A stretch of DNA of 32,864 nucleotides, from the NCBI GenBank assembly GCA_900541915.1, contig UQLS01000020.1, forward strand, positions 1-32,864. Direction: 5' to 3'. Origin of the DNA: an uncultured Phascolarctobacterium sp. Its GTDB lineage: Bacteria > Bacillota > Negativicutes > Acidaminococcales > Acidaminococcaceae. The notes under the pieces are model-generated. The model saw only the letters and a program-made list of their open reading frames with translations. It was not told the DNA's origin and made no database searches. The position numbers and the translations under genes are program-made. Shown one piece after another: positions 14,780-22,502 of this stretch. The stretch's first letter is position 1. Every line of letters starts with the position of its first letter.

Positions 14780-15991
14780 TCAGAACAGAGGTTCTTTAAT
14801 GTTTTCTTTTTCGCTCTTATCAACCAGGTAGCAGACAGTAGCGTCACCGGTGATATTTACGCAGGTACGAGGCATATCAAGGATACGGTCAATACCAGCA
14901 ATCAGAGCGGAGCCTTCCAGAGGCAGACCGATAGCAGTCAGAATCATGGTCAGCATGATAAAGCCTGCGCCAGGAACACCTGCAGTACCGATAGAAGCCA
15001 GGGTACCGGTCAGGATAACAGTCAGGAGCTGGCCGCTGGTTAAATCAACGCCATAAATCTGTGCAATGAACAGTGCGCATACACCTTGGTAAACAGCGGT
15101 ACCGTCCATGTTGATGGTAGCACCAAGCGGAAGTACGAAGCTGGAAATTTCTTTGGAAACGCCCAGTTTTTGTACGCAAGCCATGTTAACAGGCAAGCTG
15201 CCGCCGGAGGAGCAGCTGGTAAATGCCAGCAGCTGAGCAGGCGCAATGCCTTTGAAGAATTTCATCGGGCTGATTTTGCCGATAAACTGCAGCATAGCAC
15301 CATAAACGATAACAGCATGCAGCAGGCAGCCAAGATATACGGCGATAACAACTTTCAGCAGCGGCAGCAGTACGGCAGGACCGTTAGCAGCAACAACCGG
15401 AGTGATAAGGCCGAAAACACCGATAGGTGCAAAGTTCATAATCATACCTACGATTTTGTAGGAAACTTCTGCCAGACCGTCAATAGTTCTCTTGAGATAT
15501 TCAGCACGTTCACCAACCATGGAGATGCCGATACCGATAAACAGAGAGAAGACGATAATCTGCAGCATATTTGCTTTCAGCATTGCTTCCATAGCGTTAG
15601 TCGGGAAGATATCGATAATAACCTTCATAATAGGCGGTGCAGCTTTAGCAGCAGCCTTTACGCCGTCAGCAGGCATATTCACACCGGCACCCGGTTGAAT
15701 AATAATAGCCAGAATCAGACCAAGCACGATTGCAAATGCGGTAGTACCCAGGTAGTAAGCCATAGTTTTCGCACCAATACGGCCAATCTTCTTAACGTCA
15801 CCCAGGCTGCAGACACCGATAACCAAAGAAGAAAATACCAGCGGTACAATGATCATTTTGATCATATTCATAAAGATGGTACCAAACGGAGCAATCCAGG
15901 TCTTAGCCAGATCAACACCATCTGCACCCAGCTCCAAGCCGGCAATAATACCAAGGCCGAGAGCAATTAAAATTTTTGTGGATAAGTTCAT
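14780..15991 (-). CDS. Dicarboxylate/amino-acid:cation symporter (GltP/GltT family, probably Glu/Asp)
   Basis: This inner-membrane transporter of the DAACS family couples uptake of acidic amino acids or C4-dicarboxylates to Na+ or H+. Hallmarks are the serine-rich hairpin tip SCSSGGSLPVN, the NMDGT motif in TM7, GVPGAGF in hairpin 2, and DRILDMPRTCVNITGD in TM8 (residues 368-383). There Asp372, Arg375, Thr376, Asn379 and Asp383 align with GltPh D394, R397, T398, N401 and D405. The Arg favours acidic amino acids such as aspartate or glutamate. The length of 403 aa is usual. It is a single-gene unit with its own promoter, twin palindromes and terminator, so it is probably regulated by a dedicated repressor or activator. 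Confidence 0.92.
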   Translation of the reverse strand: MNLSTKILIALGLGIIAGLELGADGVDLAKTWIAPFGTIFMNMIKMIIVPLVFSSLVIGVCSLGDVKKIGRIGAKTMAYYLGTTAFAIVLGLILAIIIQPGAGVNMPADGVKAAAKAAPPIMKVIIDIFPTNAMEAMLKANMLQIIVFSLFIGIGISMVGERAEYLKRTIDGLAEVSYKIVGMIMNFAPIGVFGLITPVVAANGPAVLLPLLKVVIAVYLGCLLHAVIVYGAMLQFIGKISPMKFFKGIAPAQLLAFTSCSSGGSLPVNMACVQKLGVSKEISSFVLPLGATINMDGTAVYQGVCALFIAQIYGVDLTSGQLLTVILTGTLASIGTAGVPGAGFIMLTMILTAIGLPLEGSALIAGIDRILDMPRTCVNITGDATVCYLVDKSEKENIKEPLF

Positions 15992-16031
15992 CGTGTACTC
16001 CCCCTAAATAAAAATACAATTTATGTTCTCC

Positions 16032-16040
16032 ATTATACCA
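16032..16040 (-). promoter_or_regulatory. Extended -10 promoter of the symporter gene
   Basis: The minus strand reads TGGTATAAT, about 40 nt before the symporter ATG. The -35 region is weak and lies directly next to the first TGTATACA palindrome. Confidence 0.55.
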
Positions 16041-16062
16041 AAATTTTTCGATTTTATGCTTT

Positions 16063-16090
16063 TGTATACAGTATTATTGGCTTGTATACA
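16063..16090. promoter_or_regulatory. Two TGTATACA operators 20 bp apart
   Basis: The perfect palindrome TGTATACA occurs at 16063-16070 and again at 16083-16090. Centres are exactly 20 bp (about two helix turns) apart, and both are followed by a TATT-like sequence. They sit just upstream of the symporter -10. Same-face spacing suggests cooperative binding of a dimeric regulator. Which regulator is unknown; the neighbouring XRE gene is one candidate. Confidence 0.55.
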
Positions 16091-16113
16091 ATATTCTTTC
16101 AAAATACAACAAA

Positions 16114-16149
16114 AAAACACTTCCTGCACACATCTGCAGGAAGTGTTTT
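16114..16149 (-). terminator. Rho-independent terminator after the XRE gene
   Basis: A 15-bp perfect stem (16114-16128 with 16135-16149), including ACACTTCCTGCA, has a 6-nt loop and a run of Ts on the minus strand. Confidence 0.9.
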
Positions 16150-16155
16150 GCTAAC

Positions 16156-16482
16156 TTATTTATTGCGCAAAGACAGAAGACGCAGCGCCTCAGCCAGTTC
16201 ATTAACCGTCACACCGGAAAGTACATCAAGACTGCTGTCCTTTTCTTTCTTACTTTCTTTTCCGTACACAAGCTCATCAATAGTGCAGCCTAAAAACTGA
16301 CTGATTTGAATAGCGGAAACCAAACTGAGACCAATATTGCCGTTTTCAATATTGCTCATATGAGTCTGTGACAGTCCCAGGGACTTTGCCATCTTAATCT
16401 GAGAAACGCCTTGCGTAATACGCATGATTTTGATATTATTGCCTATTTTTTTGTAATCAATATCTTTTCTGTCAATTGCCAT
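16156..16482 (-). CDS. XRE-family helix-turn-helix transcriptional regulator
   Basis: This is a small DNA-binding regulator. The HTH_3 domain spans about residues 9-65 (IGNNIKIMRITQGVSQIKMAK, SLGLSQTHMSNIENG, LVSAIQISQFLGCTIDEL). A short charged tail (KESKKEKDSS) and a C-terminal helix (VTVNELAEALRLLSLRNK) follow, with no sensor domain. The frame opens at 16518, but the ATG at 16482 has AGGAG 7 nt upstream, giving 108 aa. It is a single-gene unit between the symporter gene and the CGGC gene. It may be the regulator of the symporter, but this is a guess from position. Confidence 0.85.
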   Translation of the reverse strand: MAIDRKDIDYKKIGNNIKIMRITQGVSQIKMAKSLGLSQTHMSNIENGNIGLSLVSAIQISQFLGCTIDELVYGKESKKEKDSSLDVLSGVTVNELAEALRLLSLRNK

Positions 16483-16679
16483 TTTTTCACTCCTAATAGT
16501 ACTATAATTGATAATCACTAAAACGTATTATGTTTTAAGATATAATCTTTAACTCATTTTTAATACAAAAGATGTACTATAGGGTGTATTCTACCATAAG
16601 TTTTGTATTGTGGCAAGACTATTGTTTATTTGGTATATATATACATTTTATAAAATTTTATTATAAATACCATTATAAC

Positions 16680-17081
16680 TTAATAAGAATTGTACATTCC
16701 TTTGGCCCGCTTTTCAGAAGCAGTCTTGGAAATATAGGTTCCCATAACTACTTGGTAACCTTTGCGGGCGATAATAGCCTGCAAATAATCTAAGTGAGGA
16801 CAAGGCGGCCTATGGTAATTATCCGAGCAAACGCAGGAAGCAAGATGTATAACAACATTCTCCTTCTTTTCGCTATTTCTTTTCAGTTGATGCAGCAAAT
16901 TCTCCAGCTTAGCTGCAAGCTGCGCGCCGCAGCAGCCTCCACAGGTAAAAGTCATATATCTTGTATCATCTTCATACCCGCTAAATTTACCTTCCCGTTT
17001 GTAAAAAGAATTCATGCAGTTATAACCGCTGCATCTGCTCATTACCAGATGACACTGAACGATAACAACCAGCTTACTCAC
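16680..17081 (-). CDS. CGGC-domain protein, putative metal-binding
   Basis: This is a cysteine-rich 133-aa cytosolic protein of the CGGC family, which has no proven function. The name-giving motif FTCGGCCG is at residues 45-52. Other conserved cysteines are Cys10 (VIVQC), Cys17 and Cys22, then the pair in HLASCVCSDNY and one in RPPCPHLD. The cysteine pattern suggests binding of a metal or Fe-S cluster. The predicted start is GTG. It lies 24 nt downstream of the pdxK stop side on the same strand and may be the tail of that transcript. The 160 nt after it (16519-16679) are AT-rich without a clear feature. Confidence 0.8.
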   Translation of the reverse strand: MSKLVVIVQCHLVMSRCSGYNCMNSFYKREGKFSGYEDDTRYMTFTCGGCCGAQLAAKLENLLHQLKRNSEKKENVVIHLASCVCSDNYHRPPCPHLDYLQAIIARKGYQVVMGTYISKTASEKRAKGMYNSY

Positions 17082-17105
17082 TCAAAACACCTGCCCTAAT
17101 CCTGC

Positions 17106-17915
17106 TTAATATCTGCGGAAAGCAGTATGATTAGTGCAGCCGCTGTATTGATTAAGTACAAAAGAATGACGCAAGGCGGCCGTAATGAATTTTTTAGCCT
17201 GGAATACAGCCTCGGGAACACTCAGACCATTAGCCAGTCCAGCAGTAATAGCTGCAGAATAAGTGCAGCCTGCGCCATGGTTATAAGACGGATAAATCTT
17301 CTTTTCAGCCATTTCAGTAAATTCCTTGCCGTCATATAATACGTCAATGGCTTCATCATTTTCCATGCGTTCGCCGCCTTTGATGACAACGTACTTAGCG
17401 CCAAGTTCTTTAATTCGGCCGGCAGCTTCTTTAATCTCGTCCAGAGTTTTTACCTGCGGCATGCCTGCCAGATAAGCTGCCTCCAAAGTATTCGGAGTAA
17501 TGACATCAGCACGCTGAATCAGCAGCTGTTTAATAGCCGCTGCCGCATCAGGAACCATAATGGTATCAATGCCTTTGCAGACCATTACCGGGTCAATAAC
17601 TACATTTTTCAGCTGAAAACGGTCGATAGTACGCGCAACCAGCTCTACCAGCTCAGCACTGCCCAGCATACCGGTTTTCATCGCATCAATGCCGATGCCT
17701 GCCAGAATGGTTTCCAATTGTTTTTCCACTACGCTCAATTCGATAGGGAAAATTTCATGATCCCAGGCATTATGCGGATTCTGCGCAACAATAACAGTCA
17801 GAGCAGTCATACCATAAACGTTCAGTTCTTCAAAAGTTTTTAAATCTGCAGCCATACCTGCGCCGCCGCTGGTATCACTGCCAGCAATAGTCATAGCTTT
17901 ATGCAATGCATTCAT
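17106..17915 (-). CDS. pdxK: Pyridoxal/pyridoxine kinase, ThiD-like (PdxK)
   Basis: This ribokinase-family enzyme phosphorylates vitamin B6 vitamers with ATP. The homologous ThiD makes hydroxymethylpyrimidine diphosphate for thiamine. The substrate loop GSDTSGGAGMAADLKTF (residues 12-28) and the anion-hole/catalytic motif NHGAGCTYSAA, with a Cys instead of the usual Asp, are shared by both. The pattern VYGMTALTVIVAQNPHNAW and the end LNQYSGCTNHTAFR resemble the Firmicutes PdxK branch. The start at 17915 follows GGAGGG by 7 nt; the longer frame would overlap bofA. No thiamine or B6 genes are beside it, so substrate choice stays open. Confidence 0.85.
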   Translation of the reverse strand: MNALHKAMTIAGSDTSGGAGMAADLKTFEELNVYGMTALTVIVAQNPHNAWDHEIFPIELSVVEKQLETILAGIGIDAMKTGMLGSAELVELVARTIDRFQLKNVVIDPVMVCKGIDTIMVPDAAAAIKQLLIQRADVITPNTLEAAYLAGMPQVKTLDEIKEAAGRIKELGAKYVVIKGGERMENDEAIDVLYDGKEFTEMAEKKIYPSYNHGAGCTYSAAITAGLANGLSVPEAVFQAKKFITAALRHSFVLNQYSGCTNHTAFRRY

Positions 17916-17937
17916 TATTATTCCCTCCAAATAAATA

Positions 17938-18228
17938 TCATTTACCAAAAATTTCAAACAGCACTACTGCTACTGCGCCCGGAACACCAAAAAATCCCGC
18001 AATCAGCGCTTTCAGCAGCGTAATCTTCATATGGAAGCCCGCCATGGTTCCCAACAGATTGATTACCCACAGCAGCGCAGCGCCACAAATGCCATTCCAG
18101 ACAAGCTTAAATGGCAGCGACAGCAGCTTTACTGCTACAAGTACAATCAATACGCCTGTTACAAGCGGAGCTATCGGGCCTAATGGTCCCAGTCCCAGTT
18201 CCGCTGAAACACTGTTAAGCATTTCCAT
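17938..18228 (-). CDS. BofA-family membrane protein (pro-sigmaK processing inhibitor-like)
   Basis: This 96-aa protein has two to three hydrophobic segments (about residues 20-38, 45-62 and 68-92). It matches BofA, which in Bacillus holds the SpoIVFB protease inactive in the mother cell. Its place directly after recR repeats the B. subtilis dnaX-yaaK-recR-(yaaL)-bofA order, without yaaL. The conserved GFFGVPGAVAVVLF near the C-terminus is typical. The ribosome site is weak. In a probably non-sporulating organism its role is unclear. Confidence 0.85.
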   Translation of the reverse strand: MEMLNSVSAELGLGPLGPIAPLVTGVLIVLVAVKLLSLPFKLVWNGICGAALLWVINLLGTMAGFHMKITLLKALIAGFFGVPGAVAVVLFEIFGK

Positions 18229-18261
18229 TAATCAAAGCCAGCCTTTCACTTTCTCTTTTTC

Positions 18262-18861
18262 TTACATTTCTCGTCTGTTTTCCAATGCTCTTGACAAGGT
18301 AACCTCATCAGCATATTCCAAATCACCGCCAACCGGCAGCCCATGGGCAATACGGCTCACTTTGATACCGACAGGCTTCAGCAGCTGCGCCAGATAGGCA
18401 GCAGTAGCTTCACCTTCAACGTCGGAGTTCGTAGCAATGATAATCTCGCTTATAGACTCACGCTGCAGTCGCTGGAACAGCTCACGAATACGCAGATTTT
18501 CCGGCCCGATACCATCCAGCGGCGAAAGTACGCCATGCAGCACATGGTACAGACCACGATAGCCGCGGCTGCGCTCCATAGCAGCAATATCCTGGGGCTG
18601 CTCCACTACGCAGATAGTAAAGCGGTCCCTGCTGTTATCGCTGCAGATTTCACAAAGATCACCGTCTGTCAAATTATAGCAGCAGCGGCAATAATGGATG
18701 CTTTCCTTAGCACCATGCAAAGCCGCAGCCAGCTGACGCACATCCTCTGCCGGCATATCGATAATGTGATATGCCAGCCGCATAGCCGTCTTAGAGCCGA
18801 TGCCGGGCAGACGCCGCAGCTGCTCATACAGATTGGCCAGCGGCCTAATCATCCTTGCCAT
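18262..18861 (-). CDS. recR: Recombination mediator RecR
   Basis: RecR acts with RecF/RecO to load RecA on gapped DNA during recombinational repair. The order is canonical: an HhH region (residues 10-35, LRRLPGIGSKTAMRLAYH), a C4 zinc finger (Cys58, Cys61, Cys70, Cys73), a Toprim domain (about 80-175, CVVEQPQDIAAMERS, YHVLHGVLSPLDGIGP) and a C-terminal tail with ARIAHGLPVGGDLEY (partly RIAHGLPVGGDLE). The length of 199 aa is standard. It begins 2 nt after the ybaB stop, so the two are co-translated. Confidence 0.98.
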   Translation of the reverse strand: MARMIRPLANLYEQLRRLPGIGSKTAMRLAYHIIDMPAEDVRQLAAALHGAKESIHYCRCCYNLTDGDLCEICSDNSRDRFTICVVEQPQDIAAMERSRGYRGLYHVLHGVLSPLDGIGPENLRIRELFQRLQRESISEIIIATNSDVEGEATAAYLAQLLKPVGIKVSRIAHGLPVGGDLEYADEVTLSRALENRREM

Positions 18862-18863
18862 TA

Positions 18864-19190
18864 TCAGAACATTCCGGGCAGTTTCATACCGCCGGTAACT
18901 TTGCCCATTTCTTTTTCGGTCATTTCATCAACCTTGCGCATGCCTTCATTAACAGCGCTGATAATCAAATCTTCCAGCATTTCCACATCATCCGGGTCAA
19001 CTGCAGAAGGAGCGATTTTAATAGATTTCAGTTCTTTTTTACCGCTGACAACAACGCTTACTGCACCGCCGCCGACAGTAGTTTCTACAGTACGGCTTTT
19101 CAAATCTTCCTGCAGCTTCATCATATCAGCCTGCATTTTTTGTACCTTTTTCAGCATTCCCTGCATATTACCCATACCACCGTTAAACAT
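18864..19190 (-). CDS. YbaB/EbfC nucleoid-associated DNA-binding protein
   Basis: This is a small dimeric DNA-binding protein that helps organise the nucleoid. Typical features are the helix MQGMLKKVQKMQADMMKLQEDL, the strand pair TVGGGAVSVVVSGKKELKSIKI and the helix MLEDLIISAVNEGMRK. The N-terminus is Gly/Met-rich. The length of 108 aa is normal. It lies between dnaX and recR in the conserved operon. Confidence 0.96.
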   Translation of the reverse strand: MFNGGMGNMQGMLKKVQKMQADMMKLQEDLKSRTVETTVGGGAVSVVVSGKKELKSIKIAPSAVDPDDVEMLEDLIISAVNEGMRKVDEMTEKEMGKVTGGMKLPGMF

Positions 19191-19223
19191 AATTAATATT
19201 CCTCCTTTAAATTAAGCCATTTT

Positions 19224-20975
19224 TTATTCATTATCTTTATATTCATACAGACTTTTGCCAAAAGCAGCCATTGCTTTCTGCAGATTAGGCGCCACGGTAG
19301 ATACATCTACCTCCGGCAGCTTATCTTCTGCTGGCTGTTCTTTCGGCTTCGGCGATGCTTTCACCGCAGTACCTGCTTCAATACATTCCAGTCGTATATT
19401 CTGTCTGGAAGTTCTCAGCAGTGCATCTTCAAATACAAGTCTGTAATCATCCTTATTCATGCGGGCACAGATAAACTTCGCTTTAAAAGCTACCTGCAAA
19501 AGCCCATTGTCAAAGTTTACTACCCTGCCGCCGCGGGCACAGGATACCATGGCGATTTTCTTTTCCGCCGTCAGAATCTCCAGCGCTTTTTTCCAGTATT
19601 CCTCGCCTGTTGCCCAGTCGCCGCCGTATTCCTGAACAGCTTCTTTTTTCAGCTTGCTCTTTACCGGCTGAGGTTTTGCCTGCGCATCTTCCGCAATCGG
19701 CTTCTGCACTGGTTTTACTGCCGCTACCGCCGCTGCCTGCAAGGGTTCAGTATAATTTCCCTGCTGTCCTGCTGCAGACACAACCATCGGAGCAGGCGCT
19801 ACAGCTTCATCTTCTCTTCTTAAGGGCATACTTGGCTGCTGACGCAGCTGCCTTTCCAGCATTTCTACTCTGGCTGTCAAAGCCGCCACCGTGCTGCCTT
19901 CCATACGGCACAAATCAAACAGGCACAGTTCCGCTGTTATACGCGGTCTCATGGTCCAGCGCAGCTCACCAATAGCCTCATGCAGTCGCTGCTGAGCTGC
20001 CATAATTCTGTCCCTGCTGAACAGCGGCACACATTTTGCCAGCTCTTCCGCCGTATCTGTCAGATAAGCTTCCTGATAGGACGGTGCTGCCTGATATAAC
20101 AGCAGCGCCCGCAGATATTCGGTAAGCTCAGTTAAAATCTGTTTAACATCCTTACCCTGCTGCAGAAGATTATTCAGCTGTTCCAGTACCTGGGGCACAT
20201 CCTGGCGCCCTATGCCGAGTACCAGCTCTCGCAGCGCTTCTCTGCCGACAATGCCCAATACTTCACGCACGGTCTGCACTGTTACCTGCTGCGCCATAAC
20301 GCCGCACTGATCTAAAAGGCTCAGCGCATCGCGCATACCGCCCTCAGCCTGGATAGCAATAAGCCGCAAAGCATCTTCATCAGCATTGATGCCGCTTTTT
20401 TCTGCTACCAGCGCCAAATGCTCGGCAATCTCATCCACCGTTACCCTGCGGAAATCAAACCGCTGACAGCGTGAATGAATTGTTGCCGGAATGCGGTGCG
20501 GATCAGTTGTCGCCAGAATGAAGATGACATGTGCCGGCGGCTCTTCCAGCGTCTTGAGCAGCGCATTGAAGGCTTCTGTAGTAAGCATATGCACTTCGTC
20601 GATGATGTAGATTCTATATCTGCCATTAACCGGAGCAAAGGCCAGCTGTTCACGCAGCGATTTTATTTCTTCAATACCGCGATTAGAGGCAGCATCTATT
20701 TCAAACACATCCATAGATGTACCGGCAGTAATGCGCTCACAGTTCAGGCAGTGTCCGCAAGGATGCGGCGTAGGCCCATTTTCGCAGTTCAGTGCCTTAG
20801 CCAGAATACGCGCCGTACTGGTTTTGCCTGTGCCGCGTGGTCCGGAAAACAAATACGCGTGCGCAATACGCCCACTAGTCAATGCATTGCTGAGCGCAGT
20901 TTTAACGGCCTGCTGACCTACCAGCGCATCAAAATCCTGCGGCCGCCAGCGGCGGTATAATGCTACGTATGCCAT
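19224..20975 (-). CDS. dnaX: DNA polymerase III subunit gamma/tau
   Basis: DnaX is the clamp-loader ATPase of the replicase. The domains are: Walker A GPRGTGKT (residues 45-52), a zinc module with Cys64, Cys73, Cys76 and Cys79, Walker B IIDEVHML, sensor 1 ATTDPHRIP, then the lid and domain III, and a less conserved Ala/Lys/Pro-rich tau region (about 380-583). The frame is open to 21008, but the ATG at 20975 has AAAGGAG 6 nt upstream and gives the family start MAYVALYRRWRP (583 aa). It heads the dnaX-ybaB-recR-bofA operon. No obvious slippery A-run for a short gamma form was noted. Confidence 0.97.
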   Translation of the reverse strand: MAYVALYRRWRPQDFDALVGQQAVKTALSNALTSGRIAHAYLFSGPRGTGKTSTARILAKALNCENGPTPHPCGHCLNCERITAGTSMDVFEIDAASNRGIEEIKSLREQLAFAPVNGRYRIYIIDEVHMLTTEAFNALLKTLEEPPAHVIFILATTDPHRIPATIHSRCQRFDFRRVTVDEIAEHLALVAEKSGINADEDALRLIAIQAEGGMRDALSLLDQCGVMAQQVTVQTVREVLGIVGREALRELVLGIGRQDVPQVLEQLNNLLQQGKDVKQILTELTEYLRALLLYQAAPSYQEAYLTDTAEELAKCVPLFSRDRIMAAQQRLHEAIGELRWTMRPRITAELCLFDLCRMEGSTVAALTARVEMLERQLRQQPSMPLRREDEAVAPAPMVVSAAGQQGNYTEPLQAAAVAAVKPVQKPIAEDAQAKPQPVKSKLKKEAVQEYGGDWATGEEYWKKALEILTAEKKIAMVSCARGGRVVNFDNGLLQVAFKAKFICARMNKDDYRLVFEDALLRTSRQNIRLECIEAGTAVKASPKPKEQPAEDKLPEVDVSTVAPNLQKAMAAFGKSLYEYKDNE

Positions 20976-21015
20976 AAGCTGCTCCTTTGCTGAAAATTTT
21001 ACAAACACTGCCTAT

Positions 21016-21045
21016 ATTATATAACGATAACTCGCTATTATTCAA
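21016..21045 (-). promoter_or_regulatory. Promoter of the dnaX operon
   Basis: On the minus strand, TTGAAT (21040-21045) and TATAAT (21016-21021) are spaced 18 nt, about 40 nt before the dnaX start and after the SRP RNA terminator. Confidence 0.6.
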
Positions 21046-21081
21046 TGAGATATCCGCAAATTATCTCGCTTTTGGGTATAA

Positions 21082-21114
21082 AAAAAACACAGACTGCCAA
21101 AACAGTCTGCGTTT
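21082..21114 (-). terminator. Rho-independent terminator after SRP RNA
   Basis: CAGACTG (21090-21096) pairs with CAGTCTG (21103-21109), with further AAAC/GTTT pairing outside. The minus strand ends in eight Ts. Confidence 0.88.
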
Positions 21115-21124
21115 GCTTACTTCC

Positions 21125-21251
21125 CTGTAGGGCCGTAAATACCGGGCACCCCTGCGGCACATGAAAGTATCCGCTTAAGGCTGCTTCCTTCCGGACCTGA
21201 CCTGGTTCACAGGCTCCCATTGCGCAGGACCCGGCATCTGCGGTCCTACAG
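21125..21251 (-). ncRNA. ffs: Bacterial signal recognition particle RNA (small type)
   Basis: The minus strand carries the SRP RNA apical domain: GTGAACC, GGTCAGGTCC, GGAAGGAAGCAGC (core at 21180-21210), which binds Ffh. The ends 21125-21135 and 21241-21251 are complementary with one wobble/mismatch (CTGTAGG/CCTACAG). They close a long hairpin of about 127 nt, so this is the short form without an Alu domain. The order tRNA-Ser, SRP RNA, dnaX is common in Firmicutes. The exact ends are estimated from the pairing. Confidence 0.93.
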
Positions 21252-21269
21252 AGAAGCAAAAATAAAAAA

Positions 21270-21284
21270 ACCGCTTGTTGCGGT
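21270..21284 (-). terminator. Short terminator after tRNA-Ser
   Basis: ACCGC (21270-21274) pairs with GCGGT (21280-21284). The minus strand continues with seven Ts and ATTTTT. The stem is short but the T-run is strong. It lies between tRNA-Ser and SRP RNA. Confidence 0.65.
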
Positions 21285-21294
21285 GAGTTTTAAA

Positions 21295-21384
21295 TGGCGG
21301 AGAGAGAGGGATTCGAACCCTCGGTACGGTTTCCCGTACACACGCTTTCCAGGCGTGCACCTTCAACCGCTCGGTCATCTCTCC
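21295..21384 (-). tRNA. tRNA-Ser (GGA)
   Basis: This is a 90-nt class II tRNA with acceptor stem GGAGAGA/TCTCTCC (21378-21384 with 21299-21305), discriminator G and encoded CCA (21295-21297). The anticodon stem CACGC/GCGTG holds GGA (plus strand TCC at 21348-21350). A long variable arm with GTACGG/CCGTAC and the T loop TTCGAAT are present. The 135 nt between it and the usp gene hold nothing I can identify. Confidence 0.96.
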
Positions 21385-21520
21385 AGGTTGAAAATTAAAA
21401 CTTTATTCAATTTTCCAGTACATAACATACTTGCAGTCAACACAACTGCAAGTAGTATTATACTGGCTTTTATCAAATGCGTCAAGCATTTTCTTTTATT
21501 TTTGTAAAATATTTTATATT

Positions 21521-22369
21521 TTACTCATCGCTGCCGTCTTCAGCAGGCAATAACAGAATGGAACAATCCGCATTCAGGATAACGTTCTGGGAAGTACTGC
21601 CGATTACAAGGCCTTTTACCAGTCCTGCACCGGTCTTAGTCATCATAATCATGGTAATATGCTCCTGGCGTACCAGATGCACGATTTCTTTGGAAGCAGC
21701 ACCTCTGGCAATACAGAAATCAGCATCAATGCCGAAGATTTTCATTTCATCGACCAGTTCCTGCAGCAGCAGGCGTGCGTTGCCGTATTGCTCCTTATAA
21801 TCGTGCTTGCTGCGGCTACGTTCAATAACATGTACAAAAATAACCTTGCCAACATATTCACGCAGACCACGTACTATATTGAGTGCGGACAGAGATTTTT
21901 TGGAAAAATCCGTAGGAATCATAACCGTATTCAGAAGCTTGCTGCCATTAACACAGTCTTCATCTTTATTGATAAACAGCGGCAGCGTTGCAGCACGTGC
22001 CAAATCAAAAGTAGTGCTGCCCATGATAGCGCTTTTGATAAAGCCCTTACCATGCGAAGCCACCATGATAAGGTCTGCCTCTATTTCTTCTCCGGCCTGG
22101 CTGATAGCCTCAAAAGGCTCACCCACCGGCGTTATTACTGATATTTCCTCATATCCTGCCTGTTCCAGATCGTTTTTATACCCTTCTAAACGGCTGCTAA
22201 CTTTGTTATAATTACTACCGTCAGGGTCGGCGTCATCGTCGTCATCAAAAACGTGCGCCAGAACCACTTCCGTTTCCGTATCGGGGCAAAGGCTGAACAG
22301 ACACTCGGTAAGATTGTCGGACTGCGGCGTCAAATCGGTAGCCAGCAATACCTTGTCGAATGTACTCAT
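21521..22369 (-). CDS. Universal stress protein with two tandem Usp domains
   Basis: This is a cytosolic stress-response protein. The two Usp domains (about residues 3-135 and 143-275) each carry an ATP-binding loop: SHGKGFIKSAIMGSTT near 104-119 and TKTGAGLVKGLVIGSTS near 244-260, both of the G-2x-G-9x-G(S/T) type. ATP or a related nucleotide is therefore likely to bind. An acidic insert (FDDDDDADPDG) lies in the first domain. The length of 282 aa fits a tandem Usp. It is a separate unit downstream of the M20 gene terminator. Confidence 0.92.
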   Translation of the reverse strand: MSTFDKVLLATDLTPQSDNLTECLFSLCPDTETEVVLAHVFDDDDDADPDGSNYNKVSSRLEGYKNDLEQAGYEEISVITPVGEPFEAISQAGEEIEADLIMVASHGKGFIKSAIMGSTTFDLARAATLPLFINKDEDCVNGSKLLNTVMIPTDFSKKSLSALNIVRGLREYVGKVIFVHVIERSRSKHDYKEQYGNARLLLQELVDEMKIFGIDADFCIARGAASKEIVHLVRQEHITMIMMTKTGAGLVKGLVIGSTSQNVILNADCSILLLPAEDGSDE

Positions 22370-22464
22370 CTATCTGCTCCTTAAAAATATATTTATCTGT
22401 TTATTTTCGCCGTAAAATATAAAATTCCTGCTGCCAAAAGATAAATAATACCATCTGCCAACCT

Positions 22465-22494
22465 AAAAAGGAACGCCTAACGACGTCCCTTTTT
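22465..22494 (-). terminator. Rho-independent terminator after the M20 hydrolase gene
   Basis: AAAAAGG..ACG (22465-22475) pairs with CGT.CCTTTTT (22484-22494) with one mismatch and an 8-nt loop. It ends the EFR1-flavoprotein-MetQ-M20 operon. Confidence 0.75.
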
Positions 22495-22502
22495 ATTAAA
22501 TC

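Noticed and set aside
15086..15970. A 294-codon plus-strand frame opposite the symporter gene
   Set aside because: It is the reverse of conserved membrane helices; low-complexity Asn/His/Gln-rich translation, no domain and no ribosome site.
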